In this document: positions 1-9,533 of the stretch, one piece after another
Layout of the letters: every line of letters starts with the position of its first letter
How positions within the stretch are numbered: the stretch's first letter is position 1
Assembly (NCBI GenBank): GCA_028284605.1
Contig: JANQRL010000059.1
Coordinates: forward strand, 1 to 64,000
Direction: 5' to 3'
Origin: Paracoccaceae bacterium
Lineage (GTDB): Bacteria; Pseudomonadota; Alphaproteobacteria; Rhodobacterales; Rhodobacteraceae
Length of the DNA stretch: 64,000 bases
Made by a program: the position numbers and the translations under genes
The notes under the pieces: model-generated
What the model saw: the letters and a program-made list of their open reading frames with translations, nothing else
Databases searched by the model: none
What the model was told of the DNA's origin: nothing

Positions 1-336
1 GCCGGCGGGAAGCGCCGCCGGGCCGACCAGCACGAAATCGTTATACATCAGGTCGTGCCGAGCGATGCCGTAGCCCGCGGCCACGAACGCCTCCTCGGCG
101 GATTTTGCGTGGACCACCAGCACGTCACCGTCGCAGTTCGCGGAATTGCGTAGGGCCTGCCCCGTGCCCACCGCCACGACTCGCACCTCGATCCCGGTTG
201 CCGCCTGGAACTGAGGCAGAATCGACTCGTAAAGCCCGGAATTCTCAGTCGATGTCGTCGATTGCACGATGATCGACTGTTGCGCGGCAAGCGGGCCTGC
301 CAAGAGCGTCAGGCAGGCCGCCGCGAGCCTAGACAA
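1..336 (-). CDS. tupA: TupA-like tungstate-binding protein, 3' part outside window (partial)
   Basis: This is the periplasmic binding protein of a tungstate ABC transporter; only its first 112 residues are in the window. The translation opens with a short signal peptide (hydrophobic core LAAACLTLLAGPLAA). It continues with QSTTSTENSGLY, TGIEVRVVAVGTGQAL and MYNDFVLVGP, which are hallmark segments of the TupA family (as known for that family). The best start is the TTG at 336, which overlaps the tupC stop codon by 8 bases, so translation is probably coupled. No ATG is available near this position. Gene order here is tupB-tupC-tupA, with the binding protein last rather than first. Molybdate or another oxyanion as substrate is possible, but the TTSTENSGL motif favours tungstate. 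Confidence 0.88.
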   Translation of the reverse strand, partial: MSRLAAACLTLLAGPLAAQQSIIVQSTTSTENSGLYESILPQFQAATGIEVRVVAVGTGQALRNSANCDGDVLVVHAKSAEEAFVAAGYGIARHDLMYNDFVLVGPAALPAG

Positions 337-1072
337 AGAGCCGGCCCTCCAGATAGGCGCGGGCCTCGGCGCTGGCGGGCTGGCCGAAGAAGCTCCGCGC
401 GGCCCCGTGTTCCCGCACCTGGCCGCCATGGAGGAAGGCCACATCCTCGGCCATCCGTTCCGCTTGGGCGCGGTCATGGGTGACCAGAACCACCTTCACG
501 CCATCATCGGCGGTGCGCGCGATCAGCCGTTCGATCTCGGCCGTCGCGGCGGGGTCGAGGCTGGAGGTCGGTTCGTCGAGGAGCAGCAGTTTCGGCGCCG
601 CCGCCAGGGCCCGCACGATGGCCAGCCGCTGCTGCTCGCCACCCGAGAGCGTGCGGGCGGGCGCGGTGGCCTGATCGCCGAGACCGGCAAGCATCAGCAG
701 ATCGTCGAGCCGCTCGGCGCGGGCGCGGCGCGGTATCCGGGCCAGCCGCAGGGCGTGGCGCAGATTGCCGGCCACCGAGCGGTTCAGGAGCACCGGGGAC
801 TGAAAGACCAGCGCCGCCGGTGCCGCCCCCAGCGCGGTGAAGACGGCACCCCGATCGGGCTCGACCAGTCCCGCCATGCAGCGCAGAAGCAGGCTCTTGC
901 CGGCCCCGTTCGGCCCCATCAGCACGGTGATCCCATAGGGCGGCAGGGAGAGCTCGACCTCGTCGAGCACCCGGCGCCCGCCGCGACTGAGCCCCAGCCC
1001 CTCGACCCGCAGGATCGGCGGCAGCTCGGCTTCGACGCCCGGAAACGGGATGACGCGGGATCTATTTGGCAT
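329..1072 (-). CDS. tupC: Tungstate ABC transporter ATP-binding protein TupC
   Basis: This is the cytoplasmic ATPase that powers tungstate uptake with TupB and TupA. About 247 residues are read from the ATG at 1072; a TTG two codons upstream (1078) is the alternative. It shows Walker A (GPNGAGKS), the ABC signature (LSGGEQQRLAIVRALA), Walker B with D-loop (LLLLDEPTSSLDP) and the switch histidine (LVTHD). The start lies inside the end of tupB and its stop overlaps the tupA start, so the three genes form one leftward operon. Length is normal for an importer ATPase without a C-terminal regulatory domain. Substrate assignment rests on the neighbours rather than on this protein. Confidence 0.88.
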   Translation of the reverse strand: MPNRSRVIPFPGVEAELPPILRVEGLGLSRGGRRVLDEVELSLPPYGITVLMGPNGAGKSLLLRCMAGLVEPDRGAVFTALGAAPAALVFQSPVLLNRSVAGNLRHALRLARIPRRARAERLDDLLMLAGLGDQATAPARTLSGGEQQRLAIVRALAAAPKLLLLDEPTSSLDPAATAEIERLIARTADDGVKVVLVTHDRAQAERMAEDVAFLHGGQVREHGAARSFFGQPASAEARAYLEGRLFV

Positions 1073-1772
1073 AGGCAAGCCCCAGAGGCCGGGGGCGCAA
1101 CCCCATGGCGGCGGCGTTGATCGCCAGCGACAGGATCAGCAGGATGATCCCCAGAGCAAGCGCCAGTTCGAGGGCCCCCTTGGACGTCTCCAATGCGATC
1201 GAGGTCGTCATCACCCGGGTCACATGGTTGATATTGCCGCCCACGATCATCACCGCGCCGACCTCGGCGAAGGCCCGGCCGAGCCCGGCGAGGGCGGCGG
1301 TCAGGAGCGCGGGCCGCGCCTCCCAAAGCAGGGTCGCGATGCGTTGACCCCGGCTGGCGCGGAGCGCCCGCAGCGTCTCGTCGAACTCCTCCATCAGCCC
1401 GGCGACGGCAGAGCGGGTCAGCGCCGCGACGATGGGGGTGACCAGCACCGTCTGGGCCACGATCATCGCGGCGGGCGTGTAGAGCAGGTCGAGCACGGCG
1501 AGCGGTCCGGCTTGGCTGAACGCCATATAGAGTGCGAGGCCCACGACCACCGGCGGCAGGCCCATGGCGGCGCTGACGAAGAGCGAGATCACCCGCCGAC
1601 CGGGGAAGCGCAGCACCGCCAGGGCCGCACCGAGCGGCATGCCAATGGCGCAGGCGATGACGACGGCGCTCAGCGAGACCTGGAGCGATAGGCCGACGAT
1701 CTGCATTAGCGCCGGATCGGCGCTGACCATGAGCTGAAACGCCTGGGCGAAAGCCCCGTCGAATGGCTGCAT
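1062..1772 (-). CDS. tupB: Tungstate ABC transporter permease TupB
   Basis: This inner-membrane permease is 236 residues long. The ATG at 1772 is preceded by a strong AAGGGGGG ribosome-binding site; a longer open frame upstream has no support. It has several hydrophobic segments, for example around [20 protein letters not shown] and [17 protein letters not shown]. An EAA-type loop lies in the second half ([20 protein letters not shown]), followed by [14 protein letters not shown], typical of TupB/ModB-like permeases. It is first in the leftward tup operon and divergent from glpK; the 178-bp gap at 1773-1950 should hold both promoters. TupABC transporters supply tungsten to enzymes such as tungsten-dependent formate or aldehyde dehydrogenases, none of which is seen here. 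Confidence 0.87.
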   Translation of the reverse strand: MQPFDGAFAQAFQLMVSADPALMQIVGLSLQVSLSAVVIACAIGMPLGAALAVLRFPGRRVISLFVSAAMGLPPVVVGLALYMAFSQAGPLAVLDLLYTPAAMIVAQTVLVTPIVAALTRSAVAGLMEEFDETLRALRASRGQRIATLLWEARPALLTAALAGLGRAFAEVGAVMIVGGNINHVTRVMTTSIALETSKGALELALALGIILLILSLAINAAAMGLRPRPLGLAYAK

Positions 1773-1950
1773 CGACCCCCCCTTGGCCCGCAGCCTGAGC
1801 GGGCTCCCGGAGGGTGTCAACCGCACGATCCCGCGACGGCCAAATCGTCGCGCCCGGACGGCCGGCGCCTGCGCGGCACCGGCCCTTCGGCCATTGCTCT
1901 CGCCCCGCCGGCCCGCCAAGCTGCGGGCGGATCGCCGAGGGAGGAACCGG

Positions 1951-3438
1951 ATGGGACATATACTGGCCATCGACCAGGGCACGACATCGAGCCGGGCCAT
2001 CGTCTTCGACACCGGTCTGAAGGTGGTGGCGAGCGCGCAGGAGGAGTTCCCGCAGTATTTCCCGCAATCGGGCTGGGTCGAGCATGAACCGGAGGAGATC
2101 TGGGCCAGTGTTCTTTCGACCTGCCGCGCCGCGCTGGAGAAGGCCGGGCTGACGGCGTCGGACATTGCCGGAATCGGTATTACCAACCAGCGCGAGACGG
2201 CGCTGATCTGGGACCGCGAGACCGGGGCTCCGATCCATCGGGCCATCGTCTGGCAGGACCGCCGCACCGCGCCGTTCTGTGAGGAACTTCGCGCCGAGGG
2301 GTTCGAGGCCGAACTGACCCGCCGCACCGGGCTTCTCGCCGATCCCTATTTCTCCGGCACCAAGGTCAAATGGCTCCTCGACAATGTGGAGGGGGCGCGG
2401 GCCCGGGCGGAGGCCGGCGGGCTCTGTTTCGGGACGGTCGATTCCTTCCTGATCTGGAAGCTGACCGGCGGCGGGACCCATGTGACGGACGCGACGAACG
2501 CCGCGCGGACGCTGCTCTACAACATCCGGGAGGGGGCGTGGGACGCGGAGATCTGCGCGCGCTTCGGCATCCCCGTCTCGATGCTGCCCGAGGTGCGGGA
2601 TTGCGCGGCGGAGTTCGGGGTCACCGAACCGGACATCCTCGGCGCCGCGATCCCGATCCTGGGCGCCGCGGGAGATCAGCAGGCGGCGACCCTGGGCCAG
2701 GCCTGTTTCGCGCCCGGCATGGTGAAGTCGACCTACGGGACGGGTTGTTTTGCGCTGCTCAATACCGGGGCCGAACTGGTGGAAAGCCGGAATCGCCTGC
2801 TCGGCACCATCGCCTATCAGTTCGACGGTACGCCGACCTATGCCCTCGAAGGGTCGATCTTCATCGCCGGGGCGGTGGTGCAGTGGCTCCGCGACGGGCT
2901 GAAGGTCATCGAGGCGGCGCCGGAGACCCAGGCCCTCGCCGAGAGCGCCGATCCCGGGCAGGAGCTCTACATGGTGCCGGCCTTCACCGGGCTCGGGGCG
3001 CCGCATTGGGATGCCGAGGCGCGCGGCGCGGTCTACGGGATCACGCGGAATACCGGGCCGGCGGAGTTCGCCAGGGCCGCGCTGGAAAGCGTCGGCTTCC
3101 AGACCCGGGATCTGGTGGAGGCGATGCGGGCCGACTGGCAGGGGCAGGGGGAGGGGGCCGTGCTCCGGGTCGATGGCGGGATGAGCGCCAGCGACTGGAC
3201 CATGCAGTTTCTCGCCGACATCATCGGGGCCCCGGTGGACCGTCCGGAGATGCTGGAGACGACGGCGCTCGGGGCGGCCTGGCTGGCGGGCATGCAGGCC
3301 GGGCTCTGCCCGGGGCCGGAGGGGTTCGCAGAGAGCTGGGCGCTTGACCGGCGCTTCACTCCGGCGATGGACGACGCCGCGCGGGCGGCGCGCTATGCCG
3401 GCTGGAAAGACGCGGTGGCGCGGACGCTCACAGGCTGA
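1951..3438 (+). CDS. glpK: Glycerol kinase
   Basis: Phosphorylates glycerol to sn-glycerol 3-phosphate with ATP in the cytoplasm. The 495-residue length matches the family. Visible FGGY-kinase signatures include [16 protein letters not shown] at the N-terminus, [35 protein letters not shown] and STYGTGCF, and the C-terminal signature near [14 protein letters not shown]. The ATG at 1951 has a GGGAGGAA ribosome-binding site 6-7 bases upstream; the open frame before it is not supported. There is no glpF, glpD or glpR beside it, so it is a stand-alone glycerol gene here. Its last 11 bases overlap the end of the convergent small gene. Confidence 0.97.
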   Translation: MGHILAIDQGTTSSRAIVFDTGLKVVASAQEEFPQYFPQSGWVEHEPEEIWASVLSTCRAALEKAGLTASDIAGIGITNQRETALIWDRETGAPIHRAIVWQDRRTAPFCEELRAEGFEAELTRRTGLLADPYFSGTKVKWLLDNVEGARARAEAGGLCFGTVDSFLIWKLTGGGTHVTDATNAARTLLYNIREGAWDAEICARFGIPVSMLPEVRDCAAEFGVTEPDILGAAIPILGAAGDQQAATLGQACFAPGMVKSTYGTGCFALLNTGAELVESRNRLLGTIAYQFDGTPTYALEGSIFIAGAVVQWLRDGLKVIEAAPETQALAESADPGQELYMVPAFTGLGAPHWDAEARGAVYGITRNTGPAEFARAALESVGFQTRDLVEAMRADWQGQGEGAVLRVDGGMSASDWTMQFLADIIGAPVDRPEMLETTALGAAWLAGMQAGLCPGPEGFAESWALDRRFTPAMDDAARAARYAGWKDAVARTLTG

Positions 3439-3625
3439 GCGCGGCGCTCTCGATCCGGCAGAGCGGCAGGTTGCGCGCAAGCGAGGTCAGCGTCAGCCCG
3501 CCCTCGCATTCGGTCACGCCAAAGCCGTAGCCGCGCAGGCGATGGCGCCATTCCCGGTCCGACACGCTTTTGCGGCGTTCGGCGATGGCGAGGTGGCGGG
3601 CACTCTCGATCTCGGTCTGCGACAT
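3428..3625 (-). CDS. Small hypothetical protein, 65 aa
   Basis: I do not recognise the family. The ATG at 3625 has an AAGGGATGAC ribosome-binding region at good spacing; an in-frame ATG at 3634 sits directly on that site and is less likely. The product begins [18 protein letters not shown], is rich in Arg and Glu in the first half, and has a more hydrophobic C-terminal half with two cysteines. It has no signal peptide or membrane segment. GC-rich third positions and the good start support it being real. It ends 11 bases inside the 3' end of convergent glpK. Confidence 0.6.
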   Translation of the reverse strand: MSQTEIESARHLAIAERRKSVSDREWRHRLRGYGFGVTECEGGLTLTSLARNLPLCRIESAALSL

Positions 3626-3792
3626 GGATGTCATCCCTTGGTGTCTTCGATTGGGGCAGGCTCGCCCGGCGGTTTGTCCGAAGTTGCGCGACAATGGGGC
3701 AAATCGAGGGTCTTTGTGGCCGGGAATGCGGCGTAAAGGGTCCGTCTGCACGCCTTGCAGTCATACGCTCGACGGCGCGGCGCGACGTCGCC

Positions 3793-4428
3793 TCAGCCGT
3801 TATCGACCACCAGCCGCAGGCCCGCGGCGCCCCGGGGGACGTCGATCCGCGGATTTGGCGCTACGGCCGGGACCATGCCAAGGACCGGAATGACGCGGCT
3901 CGACATGCCCGGCACGACGTCGAAGCGGCGCGGTGTGCGGCCCGCGGCGCCCTCCGTCACCAGCGCGCCAAGCGCCATTGTCGCGATCCCGTTTTCGCCG
4001 GCGAGCGGCAGCAACAGGAGCCGGCCATCGAGCTTCGGACGGCCGAGACCTCGCGGCGAGACCACCGGCAGGTCGACCAGCGCCGGCCGGTCGAAGACAT
4101 CCGACAGATGACCGCCCACGACCTCCCGTCCGACCGGCGTGAAGAACGCCGTCAGAGGCATGCCACGCGGATCGAGGCCAAGCAGATCGGAGAGCGCTCG
4201 ACCGGCCACCCGGATCCGCCCGACCCGGGGTGCCACCCGTTGCAGCACGAAGGAATGCGGCAGGGCGGTGTCGATCCGGGCCGGATCGATCTCCGAGCGG
4301 AACGGCAGCCGGTCGGCGCCACAGAGCTCGGCCCAGTAGCGCTCCAGATCCGCCAGAAGGGCGCGGCCCTCGGGCCCCAGCCCCGCGCCCCGGGGGCCGC
4401 TGCGTCTGTCCGTGATGATCTCGCTCAT
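3793..4428 (-). CDS. PAS domain-containing protein (PAS_5 / PF07310-like)
   Basis: This cytoplasmic protein of about 211 residues has the layout of the alphaproteobacterial PAS_5 family: an N-terminal helix with LERYWAELCGADRLPFRSEIDPARI, then LPHSFVLQRVAPRVGRIRVAG and LSDLLGLDPRGMPLTAFF. The family is a single sensor-like domain with no kinase or output domain, and its ligand is unknown. The ATG at 4428 is preceded by AAGGGGAC; a further in-frame ATG at 4449 lacks a good ribosome-binding site. It is transcribed leftwards and divergent from yicC across a 216-bp gap that contains two GTTAAC palindromes near 4570-4583. Confidence 0.75.
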   Translation of the reverse strand: MSEIITDRRSGPRGAGLGPEGRALLADLERYWAELCGADRLPFRSEIDPARIDTALPHSFVLQRVAPRVGRIRVAGRALSDLLGLDPRGMPLTAFFTPVGREVVGGHLSDVFDRPALVDLPVVSPRGLGRPKLDGRLLLLPLAGENGIATMALGALVTEGAAGRTPRRFDVVPGMSSRVIPVLGMVPAVAPNPRIDVPRGAAGLRLVVDNG

Positions 4429-4644
4429 AGTCGTCCCCTTACTCGTCACATCCTATCCTCCGATCCCCCCGGATCGGCCGCCCCCGGCGCGCCAACCCGG
4501 CCCACCGCGTCGTCATCGTTATCGCTTCCCTAATCTAGCGCCCCATTCCCGCCATATCTCCTATCAAAGTGTTAACGGGTTAACGGCTTGCCTGCCGGGA
4601 GGCTTTCGCCTTACCTGCCCGCCAACGGCAAGGAAGGGGCGTAG

Positions 4645-5535
4645 ATGATCCGCTCGATGACCGCGTTTGCCGGGCGCCGCGGCGCGCTTGGGACAATGAG
4701 CTGGGCCTGGGAGATGCGCGGGGTGAACGGCCGCGGGCTCGACCTGCGGCTGCGGCTGCCCGAGGGGTTCGGCGGGCTCGACGCGGCGTTGCGCAAGGCG
4801 GCCGGCGCGGCGCTCGGGCGCGGGTCGGTGACGATCTCGCTGCGGCTGACCCGGGAAGAGGCGGCGGGCGAGACGGCGCTCGACGAGGCCCGGCTCGACG
4901 GGGTGATCGCGGCGCTGACCCGGATCGAGGCGCGCGCCATGGAGGCGGGGCTGTCGCTTGCCCCGACGACCCCGGCGGACGTTCTGGCGGCGAAAGGCGT
5001 GCTGCGGCAGGACAGCGGCGAGGCCGATACCGAGGCGCTGAGCGCGGCTTTGGCGGAGGATTTCGGGCCGCTTCTGTCGGAGTTCACCGAGATGCGGAGC
5101 AAGGAGGGGGCGGCGCTGGCAGAGGTGATTACCGCGCAGCTCGACCGGATTGCGGTATTGACCGAGGATGCGTCGCAGGCGGCGGACGACAGGCGCCTCG
5201 AACAGCGCGAAGCGCTAACCGAGGCGCTGCGCCGGGTGGTCGAGGATGTCGCCGAGATCGACGAGGCGCGAGTGGCCCAGGAACTGGCCCTGATCGCCGT
5301 CAAACAGGACGTGACCGAGGAGATCGACCGGTTGCGCGGCCATGTCGATGCCGCCCGCGCCCTGCTGACCGGGCCGCAGCCCGCCGGGCGCAAGCTCGAC
5401 TTCCTGGCCCAGGAGTTCAACCGCGAGGCCAATACGCTCTGTTCCAAGGCGCAGAATGCGGCGCTCACCGCCATCGGGCTCGACCTCAAGGCGGTGATCG
5501 ATCAGATGCGCGAGCAGATTCAGAACGTGGAATAG
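4645..5535 (+). CDS. yicC: YicC/YloC family endoribonuclease
   Basis: This 296-residue cytoplasmic protein begins MIRSMTAFAGRRG, the typical YicC opening (SMTGFGR in many relatives). It ends with the conserved C-terminal DUF1732 block (KLDFLAQEFNREANTL, followed by IDLKAVIDQMREQIQNVE-type residues). The family has been linked to RNA turnover, including small-RNA degradation in enterobacteria; the substrate here is unknown. It is the first gene of a rightward cluster: three bases separate its stop from gmk. A yicC-gmk pairing is common across bacteria and supports both calls. Confidence 0.93.
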   Translation: MIRSMTAFAGRRGALGTMSWAWEMRGVNGRGLDLRLRLPEGFGGLDAALRKAAGAALGRGSVTISLRLTREEAAGETALDEARLDGVIAALTRIEARAMEAGLSLAPTTPADVLAAKGVLRQDSGEADTEALSAALAEDFGPLLSEFTEMRSKEGAALAEVITAQLDRIAVLTEDASQAADDRRLEQREALTEALRRVVEDVAEIDEARVAQELALIAVKQDVTEEIDRLRGHVDAARALLTGPQPAGRKLDFLAQEFNREANTLCSKAQNAALTAIGLDLKAVIDQMREQIQNVE

Positions 5536-5538
5536 AAC

Positions 5539-6177
5539 ATGGCGCGACGCGGACTCCTGATCATCCTGTCCTCGCCCTCGGGCGCCGGCAAATCGACGCT
5601 GTCGCGGCGCCTGCGCGCCTGGGACCCGACGATCCGGTTCTCGATCTCCGCCACGACCCGGCCCGCGCGGCCCGGCGAAGAGGACGGCCGGGAGTACCAT
5701 TTCCGCTCCGAAAGCGACTTCAAGGACATGGTGACGGCGGGCGAGATGCTCGAACACGCCCATGTCTTCGGCAATTTCTACGGCTCGCCCATTGGCCCTG
5801 TGCGCGACGCGATCGAGAGCGGCTGCGACGTGCTCTTCGATATCGACTGGCAGGGCGCCCAGCAGATCAGCAATTCCACGCTTCAGGACAGCGTGCTGTC
5901 GATCTTCCTGCTGCCGCCCTCCATCGCCGAACTGCGCGCCCGGCTCGAAGGGCGGGGGCAGGACAGCGCAGAGGTTATCGCCCGGCGGATGCAGAAGAGC
6001 TGGGACGAGATCAGCCATTGGGGCGCCTACGATTACGTGCTGATCAACGACGATCTCGACGAGACCGAGGCGCGGCTCCGCACCATCGTCACCGCCGAGC
6101 GCTTGCGGCGCGACCGGCAGCCTGATCTGGTGGATCACGTCCGTGCGCTACAGACCGAGTTTGGAGAGAGGCCATGA
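5539..6177 (+). CDS. gmk: Guanylate kinase
   Basis: Catalyses GMP + ATP to GDP + ADP, essential for guanine nucleotide supply. It is 212 residues long, with the P-loop [11 protein letters not shown] near the N-terminus. The GMP-binding region contains [21 protein letters not shown] and the lid/core contains [13 protein letters not shown] and [12 protein letters not shown]. All are family hallmarks, and the length is normal. The stop overlaps the start of the carbonic anhydrase-like gene by an ATGA, so translation is probably coupled. Confidence 0.97.
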   Translation: MARRGLLIILSSPSGAGKSTLSRRLRAWDPTIRFSISATTRPARPGEEDGREYHFRSESDFKDMVTAGEMLEHAHVFGNFYGSPIGPVRDAIESGCDVLFDIDWQGAQQISNSTLQDSVLSIFLLPPSIAELRARLEGRGQDSAEVIARRMQKSWDEISHWGAYDYVLINDDLDETEARLRTIVTAERLRRDRQPDLVDHVRALQTEFGERP

Positions 6178-6701
6178 CATTCTATGCCCTCGAAGGCGCC
6201 CAGCCCCATGTCGAGCCCACCGCCTGGGTCGCGCCGGGTGCCCATGTCATCGGCAGGGTGGTGCTGGAGGCCGATGCCTCGGTCTGGTTCAACGCCACGC
6301 TGCGGGGCGACAACGAGTTCGTCACCGTGGGGCAGGGGACGAACATCCAGGAGAACACGGTCTGCCATACCGATATGGGCTTTCCGCTGACGATCGCGGC
6401 GGGCTGCACCATTGGACACAAGGCGATGCTCCATGGCTGCACGATCGGTGAGAACAGCCTGATCGGAATGGGGGCGATTGTCCTCAACGGCGCAACAATC
6501 GGGCGGGATTGTCTGGTCGGGGCGGGGGCTCTGATTCCCGAAGGCAAGGTGATTCCCGACGGCTCGCTGGTCATGGGGATGCCCGGAAAGGTGGTGCGCG
6601 ATCTGACCGAGGCGGAGATCGCCGCGCTCCGCGCCTCGGCGCTGCATTACCAGGAAAACGCCTTGCGCTACCGTGACGGTCTAACCGTCCTGCCCTTATG
6701 A
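6174..6701 (+). CDS. Gamma-class carbonic anhydrase family protein
   Basis: A 175-residue left-handed beta-helix protein made of hexapeptide repeats (for example [37 protein letters not shown]). The three histidines expected to bind the metal are visible in NTVCHTD and [11 protein letters not shown]. The family includes gamma carbonic anhydrases and the YrdA/PaaY type, so the reaction may be CO2 hydration or a related thioesterase/hydration activity. Translation starts in the gmk stop (ATGA) and its own stop overlaps the next gene in the same way. No signal peptide. Confidence 0.92.
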   Translation: MTFYALEGAQPHVEPTAWVAPGAHVIGRVVLEADASVWFNATLRGDNEFVTVGQGTNIQENTVCHTDMGFPLTIAAGCTIGHKAMLHGCTIGENSLIGMGAIVLNGATIGRDCLVGAGALIPEGKVIPDGSLVMGMPGKVVRDLTEAEIAALRASALHYQENALRYRDGLTVLPL

Positions 6702-7882
6702 AACCGCCCCGACCAAACTCCCTCGTCCGGCGCACCGCGTTCCCGGGCGGCCCGTCGCGGCCGCTGGTGACGCCGCTTCAGCCTTCGGTCGTCTATGCCT
6801 CCCCGGACCCGGATGCGCTCGACCGGCAATACGAGGAGGGTTCGGGCTTCACCTATGCGCGGGAGGGCCATCCGAATGCCGAGGTGCTCGCCGCCAAGAT
6901 CGACATGCTGGAAGGCGCCGAGGGCGGGATCGTCACCGGCTCCGGCATGGCGGCCATCGGAGCCGTGTTCCTCGGCGGCCTGAAGAGCGGCGACCATGTG
7001 GTGGGCGGCGATCAGCTCTACGGACGCACCCTGCGGCTGATGAATGAGGACCTGCCCCGGATGGGGATCGCGACGAGCCTGGCCGATCCGACCGATGCCG
7101 AGGCGGTGCGCGCGGCGCTCCGGCCCGAGACCCGGATGATCGTGGTCGAGGTGATCTCCAACCCGACGATCCGGGTCGCGGATATGGAGGGGATCGCGGC
7201 GGTGGCGCGGGAGGCCGGGGTGTTGCTGGTCGTCGATAACACCTTCACCACGCCGCGGCTCTTCCGGCCGTTCGAGAGTGGTGCGGATATCGTGATCCAC
7301 TCTGTCACGAAGCTCCTCGCGGGTCATTCCGACGCGACGCTCGGCTATGTCGCGGTGCGCGATCCGGTGCTCCGGGAGGCGATCATGACCGCCAATGTGA
7401 CCTGGGGTCTGACGCCGAGCCCCTTTGACTGCTGGCTTGCGGAGCGCGGTCTCCACTCCTTCGACCTGCGGCTCGACCGGGCCGAGGCCAATGCCGCCGC
7501 CCTGGCCGAGGCGCTTGCGGACCTGCCCGGGATGGCCCGGGTGATCTATCCCGCCCGGCCCGACCATCCCGATCACAACCGGGCCATGGCCCTCCTCGGC
7601 GGACGCGGCGGCAACATGCTGAGCTTCGAGATCGCGGGCGGACGGGCGGCGGCCAACGCCCTGACCCGCGCCGCGCCGGAGCTGGCCTTCGCGCCGACGC
7701 TGGGCGACGTGGGCACCACCCTGTCGCACCCGGCCTCGTCCTCGCACCGGGCGCTGACGCCGGCGGCGCGGGAGACTCTGGGCATCTCCGAAGGGTTCTT
7801 CCGGGTCTCGGTCGGAATCGAGGATCCCGCCTTGCTGATCGCGGAGTTTTCCCGGGCCGTCAGTGCGGCCGGTCGGAACTGA
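6698..7882 (+). CDS. Trans-sulfuration family PLP-dependent enzyme (cystathionine beta-lyase/gamma-synthase type)
   Basis: A 394-residue cytoplasmic PLP enzyme of the Cys/Met metabolism family. It shows [28 protein letters not shown] residues near the N-terminus, the PLP-phosphate loop [11 protein letters not shown] and [12 protein letters not shown]. The Schiff-base lysine lies in [16 protein letters not shown], and the C-terminal region has [17 protein letters not shown]. These features fix the family but not the substrate: cystathionine beta-lyase, cystathionine gamma-synthase or methionine gamma-lyase all fit. The start overlaps the previous stop (ATGA). The 3' end overlaps the convergent small gene by 23 bases. 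Confidence 0.9.
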   Translation: MKPPRPNSLVRRTAFPGGPSRPLVTPLQPSVVYASPDPDALDRQYEEGSGFTYAREGHPNAEVLAAKIDMLEGAEGGIVTGSGMAAIGAVFLGGLKSGDHVVGGDQLYGRTLRLMNEDLPRMGIATSLADPTDAEAVRAALRPETRMIVVEVISNPTIRVADMEGIAAVAREAGVLLVVDNTFTTPRLFRPFESGADIVIHSVTKLLAGHSDATLGYVAVRDPVLREAIMTANVTWGLTPSPFDCWLAERGLHSFDLRLDRAEANAAALAEALADLPGMARVIYPARPDHPDHNRAMALLGGRGGNMLSFEIAGGRAAANALTRAAPELAFAPTLGDVGTTLSHPASSSHRALTPAARETLGISEGFFRVSVGIEDPALLIAEFSRAVSAAGRN

Positions 7883-8228
7883 TCAATAAGATCTCGAAAT
7901 CCAGACCCGGCGCGGCGGCGCGCACCTCGCGGCGGATCGCGGCCGGGTTCGGCACGACGGTGCTGATGCTGCGATAGGCGCCGCGAAACGACAATTCCGA
8001 GAGCGTTGCCGCAAGGTCGAGGGCATCGAACCCCTCGGCCATCAGCGCCGAGAGCACGACATCCGGGCGAAGCCGCTCCAGCAGATCGCCGGTCACATCG
8101 GCGAAATCGACGAAATGGAAGCCGTCGAGGTCTGGCAGCTCGCGGCCGGCAAGCCGCCAATGGTGCATATCCCCCACCACCAGCAGGATCGGCGTCCCGC
8201 CGTCTGCGTCATCGGCGCCGTTGCGCAC
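7860..8228 (-). CDS. Conserved hypothetical protein, about 122 aa
   Basis: Function unknown. The preferred start is the GTG at 8228, preceded by GGGAAGGAC at ideal spacing; another GTG at 8252 has no such site. The sequence alternates strand-like hydrophobic stretches with helices (ILLVVGDMHHW, GFHFVDFADV, RPDVVLSALMAEGFDAL, EILLISS), resembling a small Rossmann-like or receiver-like alpha/beta fold. I see no convincing phosphorylatable aspartate arrangement. A good promoter (8296-8323) lies upstream on the same strand. The gene is divergent from phoR and converges on the trans-sulfuration gene with a 23-base overlap. Confidence 0.68.
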   Translation of the reverse strand: MRNGADDADGGTPILLVVGDMHHWRLAGRELPDLDGFHFVDFADVTGDLLERLRPDVVLSALMAEGFDALDLAATLSELSFRGAYRSISTVVPNPAAIRREVRAAAPGLDFEILLISSDRPH

Positions 8229-8295
8229 GAGCCCGTCCTTCCCTGGTTCCACCGTTCCGCATACGCGGACTGGGCGAACTGACGTCTTGTCTGCA

Positions 8296-8323
8296 ATTAT
8301 AGGGCGAGAATGCCGGTGCTCAA
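8296..8323 (-). promoter_or_regulatory. Sigma-70-type promoter for the 122-aa hypothetical gene
   Basis: On the minus strand, TTGAGC (8318-8323) and a perfect TATAAT (8296-8301) are separated by 16 bases. Transcription would start near 8289 and give a leader of about 60 nt before the GTG at 8228. Confidence 0.55.
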
Positions 8324-8386
8324 AGCCCGAGCTCTGGTGTTTCGGCCCGCGCCACGATTATTTCACACTGATCGAGGGGGGCGGAC

Positions 8387-9427
8387 ATGGCCGATGTGCA
8401 GCTGCAATCGCTGGTCGAAGCGCTTCCGGGTCCGGTCCTGGTGATCGGTCCCGACGAGCGCATTCTGGCCGCCAACAGGGCCGGGGAGGCGCTCTTCGCC
8501 GCGGGCGGGCAGGGCTGGCACTACATCACCGCCCTGCGGCAGCCCAATGTGCTCGACGCGATCGAGGCGACGCTCGGCGATGGCGGCCGGCGCCAGACCC
8601 GATATCTCGGCTCCGAGGGCGGCCGCGACACGACCTGGAACGTCACCGCGGCCGGGCTGCGGCTCGATGGCGGTATCGCTGTGATCCTGACCTTCGAGGA
8701 CATCACCGCGGTGGAGGAGGCGGGCCAGATGCGGCGGGATTTCGTGGCCAATGTGAGCCACGAGTTGCGGACCCCGCTGACCGCGCTGGTGGGCTTCATC
8801 GAGACCCTGCGCGGCCCGGCCCGGGACGACGCGGAGGCGCGGGAGAGGTTCCTCCGGATCATGGACGCCGAAGCCGGGCGGATGGCGCGGCTGCTCCAGG
8901 ACCTTCTGTCGCTCAGCAAGGTGGAGCAGGACGAGCGGGTGCGCCCGATGGACCCGGTCGATCTCTGCGATGTGCTCGACGAGACGCTGACCCTGCTCCG
9001 GCCGCTGGGGGACAGCTCGGGGCTGCGCCTCGAGGTCGAGCGGCCCGAGGGCGAGATGATCGTGCCGGGCCATGCCGGGCAGCTTCGCCAGGTGATGCGC
9101 AACCTGGTCGAGAACGCGCTGAAATACGGCCAGAAAGGGGAGGCGGTCGGCATCCGTCTGACTGGCCCGACGGCGGAACCGGCCCTGCGCAGCGAAGGGG
9201 TGCGGCTGGTGGTGACCGACCGGGGCGAGGGCATCGCGGCGCATCACATCGCCCGGCTGACCGAACGGTTCTACCGGGTCGACATGCACCGCTCGCGCGA
9301 GGTCGGCGGCACCGGGCTTGGCCTCGCCATCGTCAAGCACATCGTGAACCGGCACCGGGGGCGGCTTAGGATCGAGAGCGAGCTTGGGGCGGGAAGCACG
9401 TTCACGGTGATTCTGCCGACAGAGTGA
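8387..9427 (+). CDS. phoR: Phosphate-regulon sensor histidine kinase PhoR
   Basis: A 346-residue kinase with an N-terminal PAS domain (about residues 5-110, PGPVLVIGPDERILAANRAGEALF). A HisKA dimerisation domain follows, with the phosphorylated His125 in FVANVSHELRTPLTAL, then a HATPase_c domain with N-box (RNLVENALKYG), G1 (VTDRGEGI) and G2 (GGTGLGLAIVKHI). It should phosphorylate PhoB under phosphate limitation. Unlike enterobacterial PhoR it has no transmembrane segment at the N-terminus, so it is predicted to be soluble or membrane-associated through partners such as PstB/PhoU. It lies upstream of the pst operon but is separated from it by a 382-bp gap with repeats and Pho boxes. Confidence 0.92.
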   Translation: MADVQLQSLVEALPGPVLVIGPDERILAANRAGEALFAAGGQGWHYITALRQPNVLDAIEATLGDGGRRQTRYLGSEGGRDTTWNVTAAGLRLDGGIAVILTFEDITAVEEAGQMRRDFVANVSHELRTPLTALVGFIETLRGPARDDAEARERFLRIMDAEAGRMARLLQDLLSLSKVEQDERVRPMDPVDLCDVLDETLTLLRPLGDSSGLRLEVERPEGEMIVPGHAGQLRQVMRNLVENALKYGQKGEAVGIRLTGPTAEPALRSEGVRLVVTDRGEGIAAHHIARLTERFYRVDMHRSREVGGTGLGLAIVKHIVNRHRGRLRIESELGAGSTFTVILPTE

Positions 9428-9434
9428 GGGGGGA

Positions 9435-9478
9435 CAAAACTCTTCGAAGAGTTTTGCCAGACCCTTCGAAGGGTCTGG
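9435..9478. repeat. Paired TTCGAA palindromes, copy A
   Basis: Two perfect 22-bp palindromes lie back to back. The first (9435-9456) has arms CAAAACTCTTC/GAAGAGTTTTG and the second (9457-9478) has arms CCAGACCCTTC/GAAGGGTCTGG. They begin 8 bases after the phoR stop. The first arm set gives a hairpin ending in TTTTG, so the unit could act as a terminator for phoR, but it recurs elsewhere in the window and so is also a dispersed repeat. Confidence 0.85.
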
Positions 9479-9533
9479 GCCCGGGAGCCGAAGGGGAGTG
9501 CGGTTCATAGTGCTCGCCGGCGTACCGGGCGTC

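Noticed and set aside
919..3480. Minus-strand open frame of about 850 codons across tupB and glpK
   Set aside because: Composition is an Arg/Pro/Gly-rich shadow of glpK in the wrong frame; the true genes have motifs and ribosome-binding sites.
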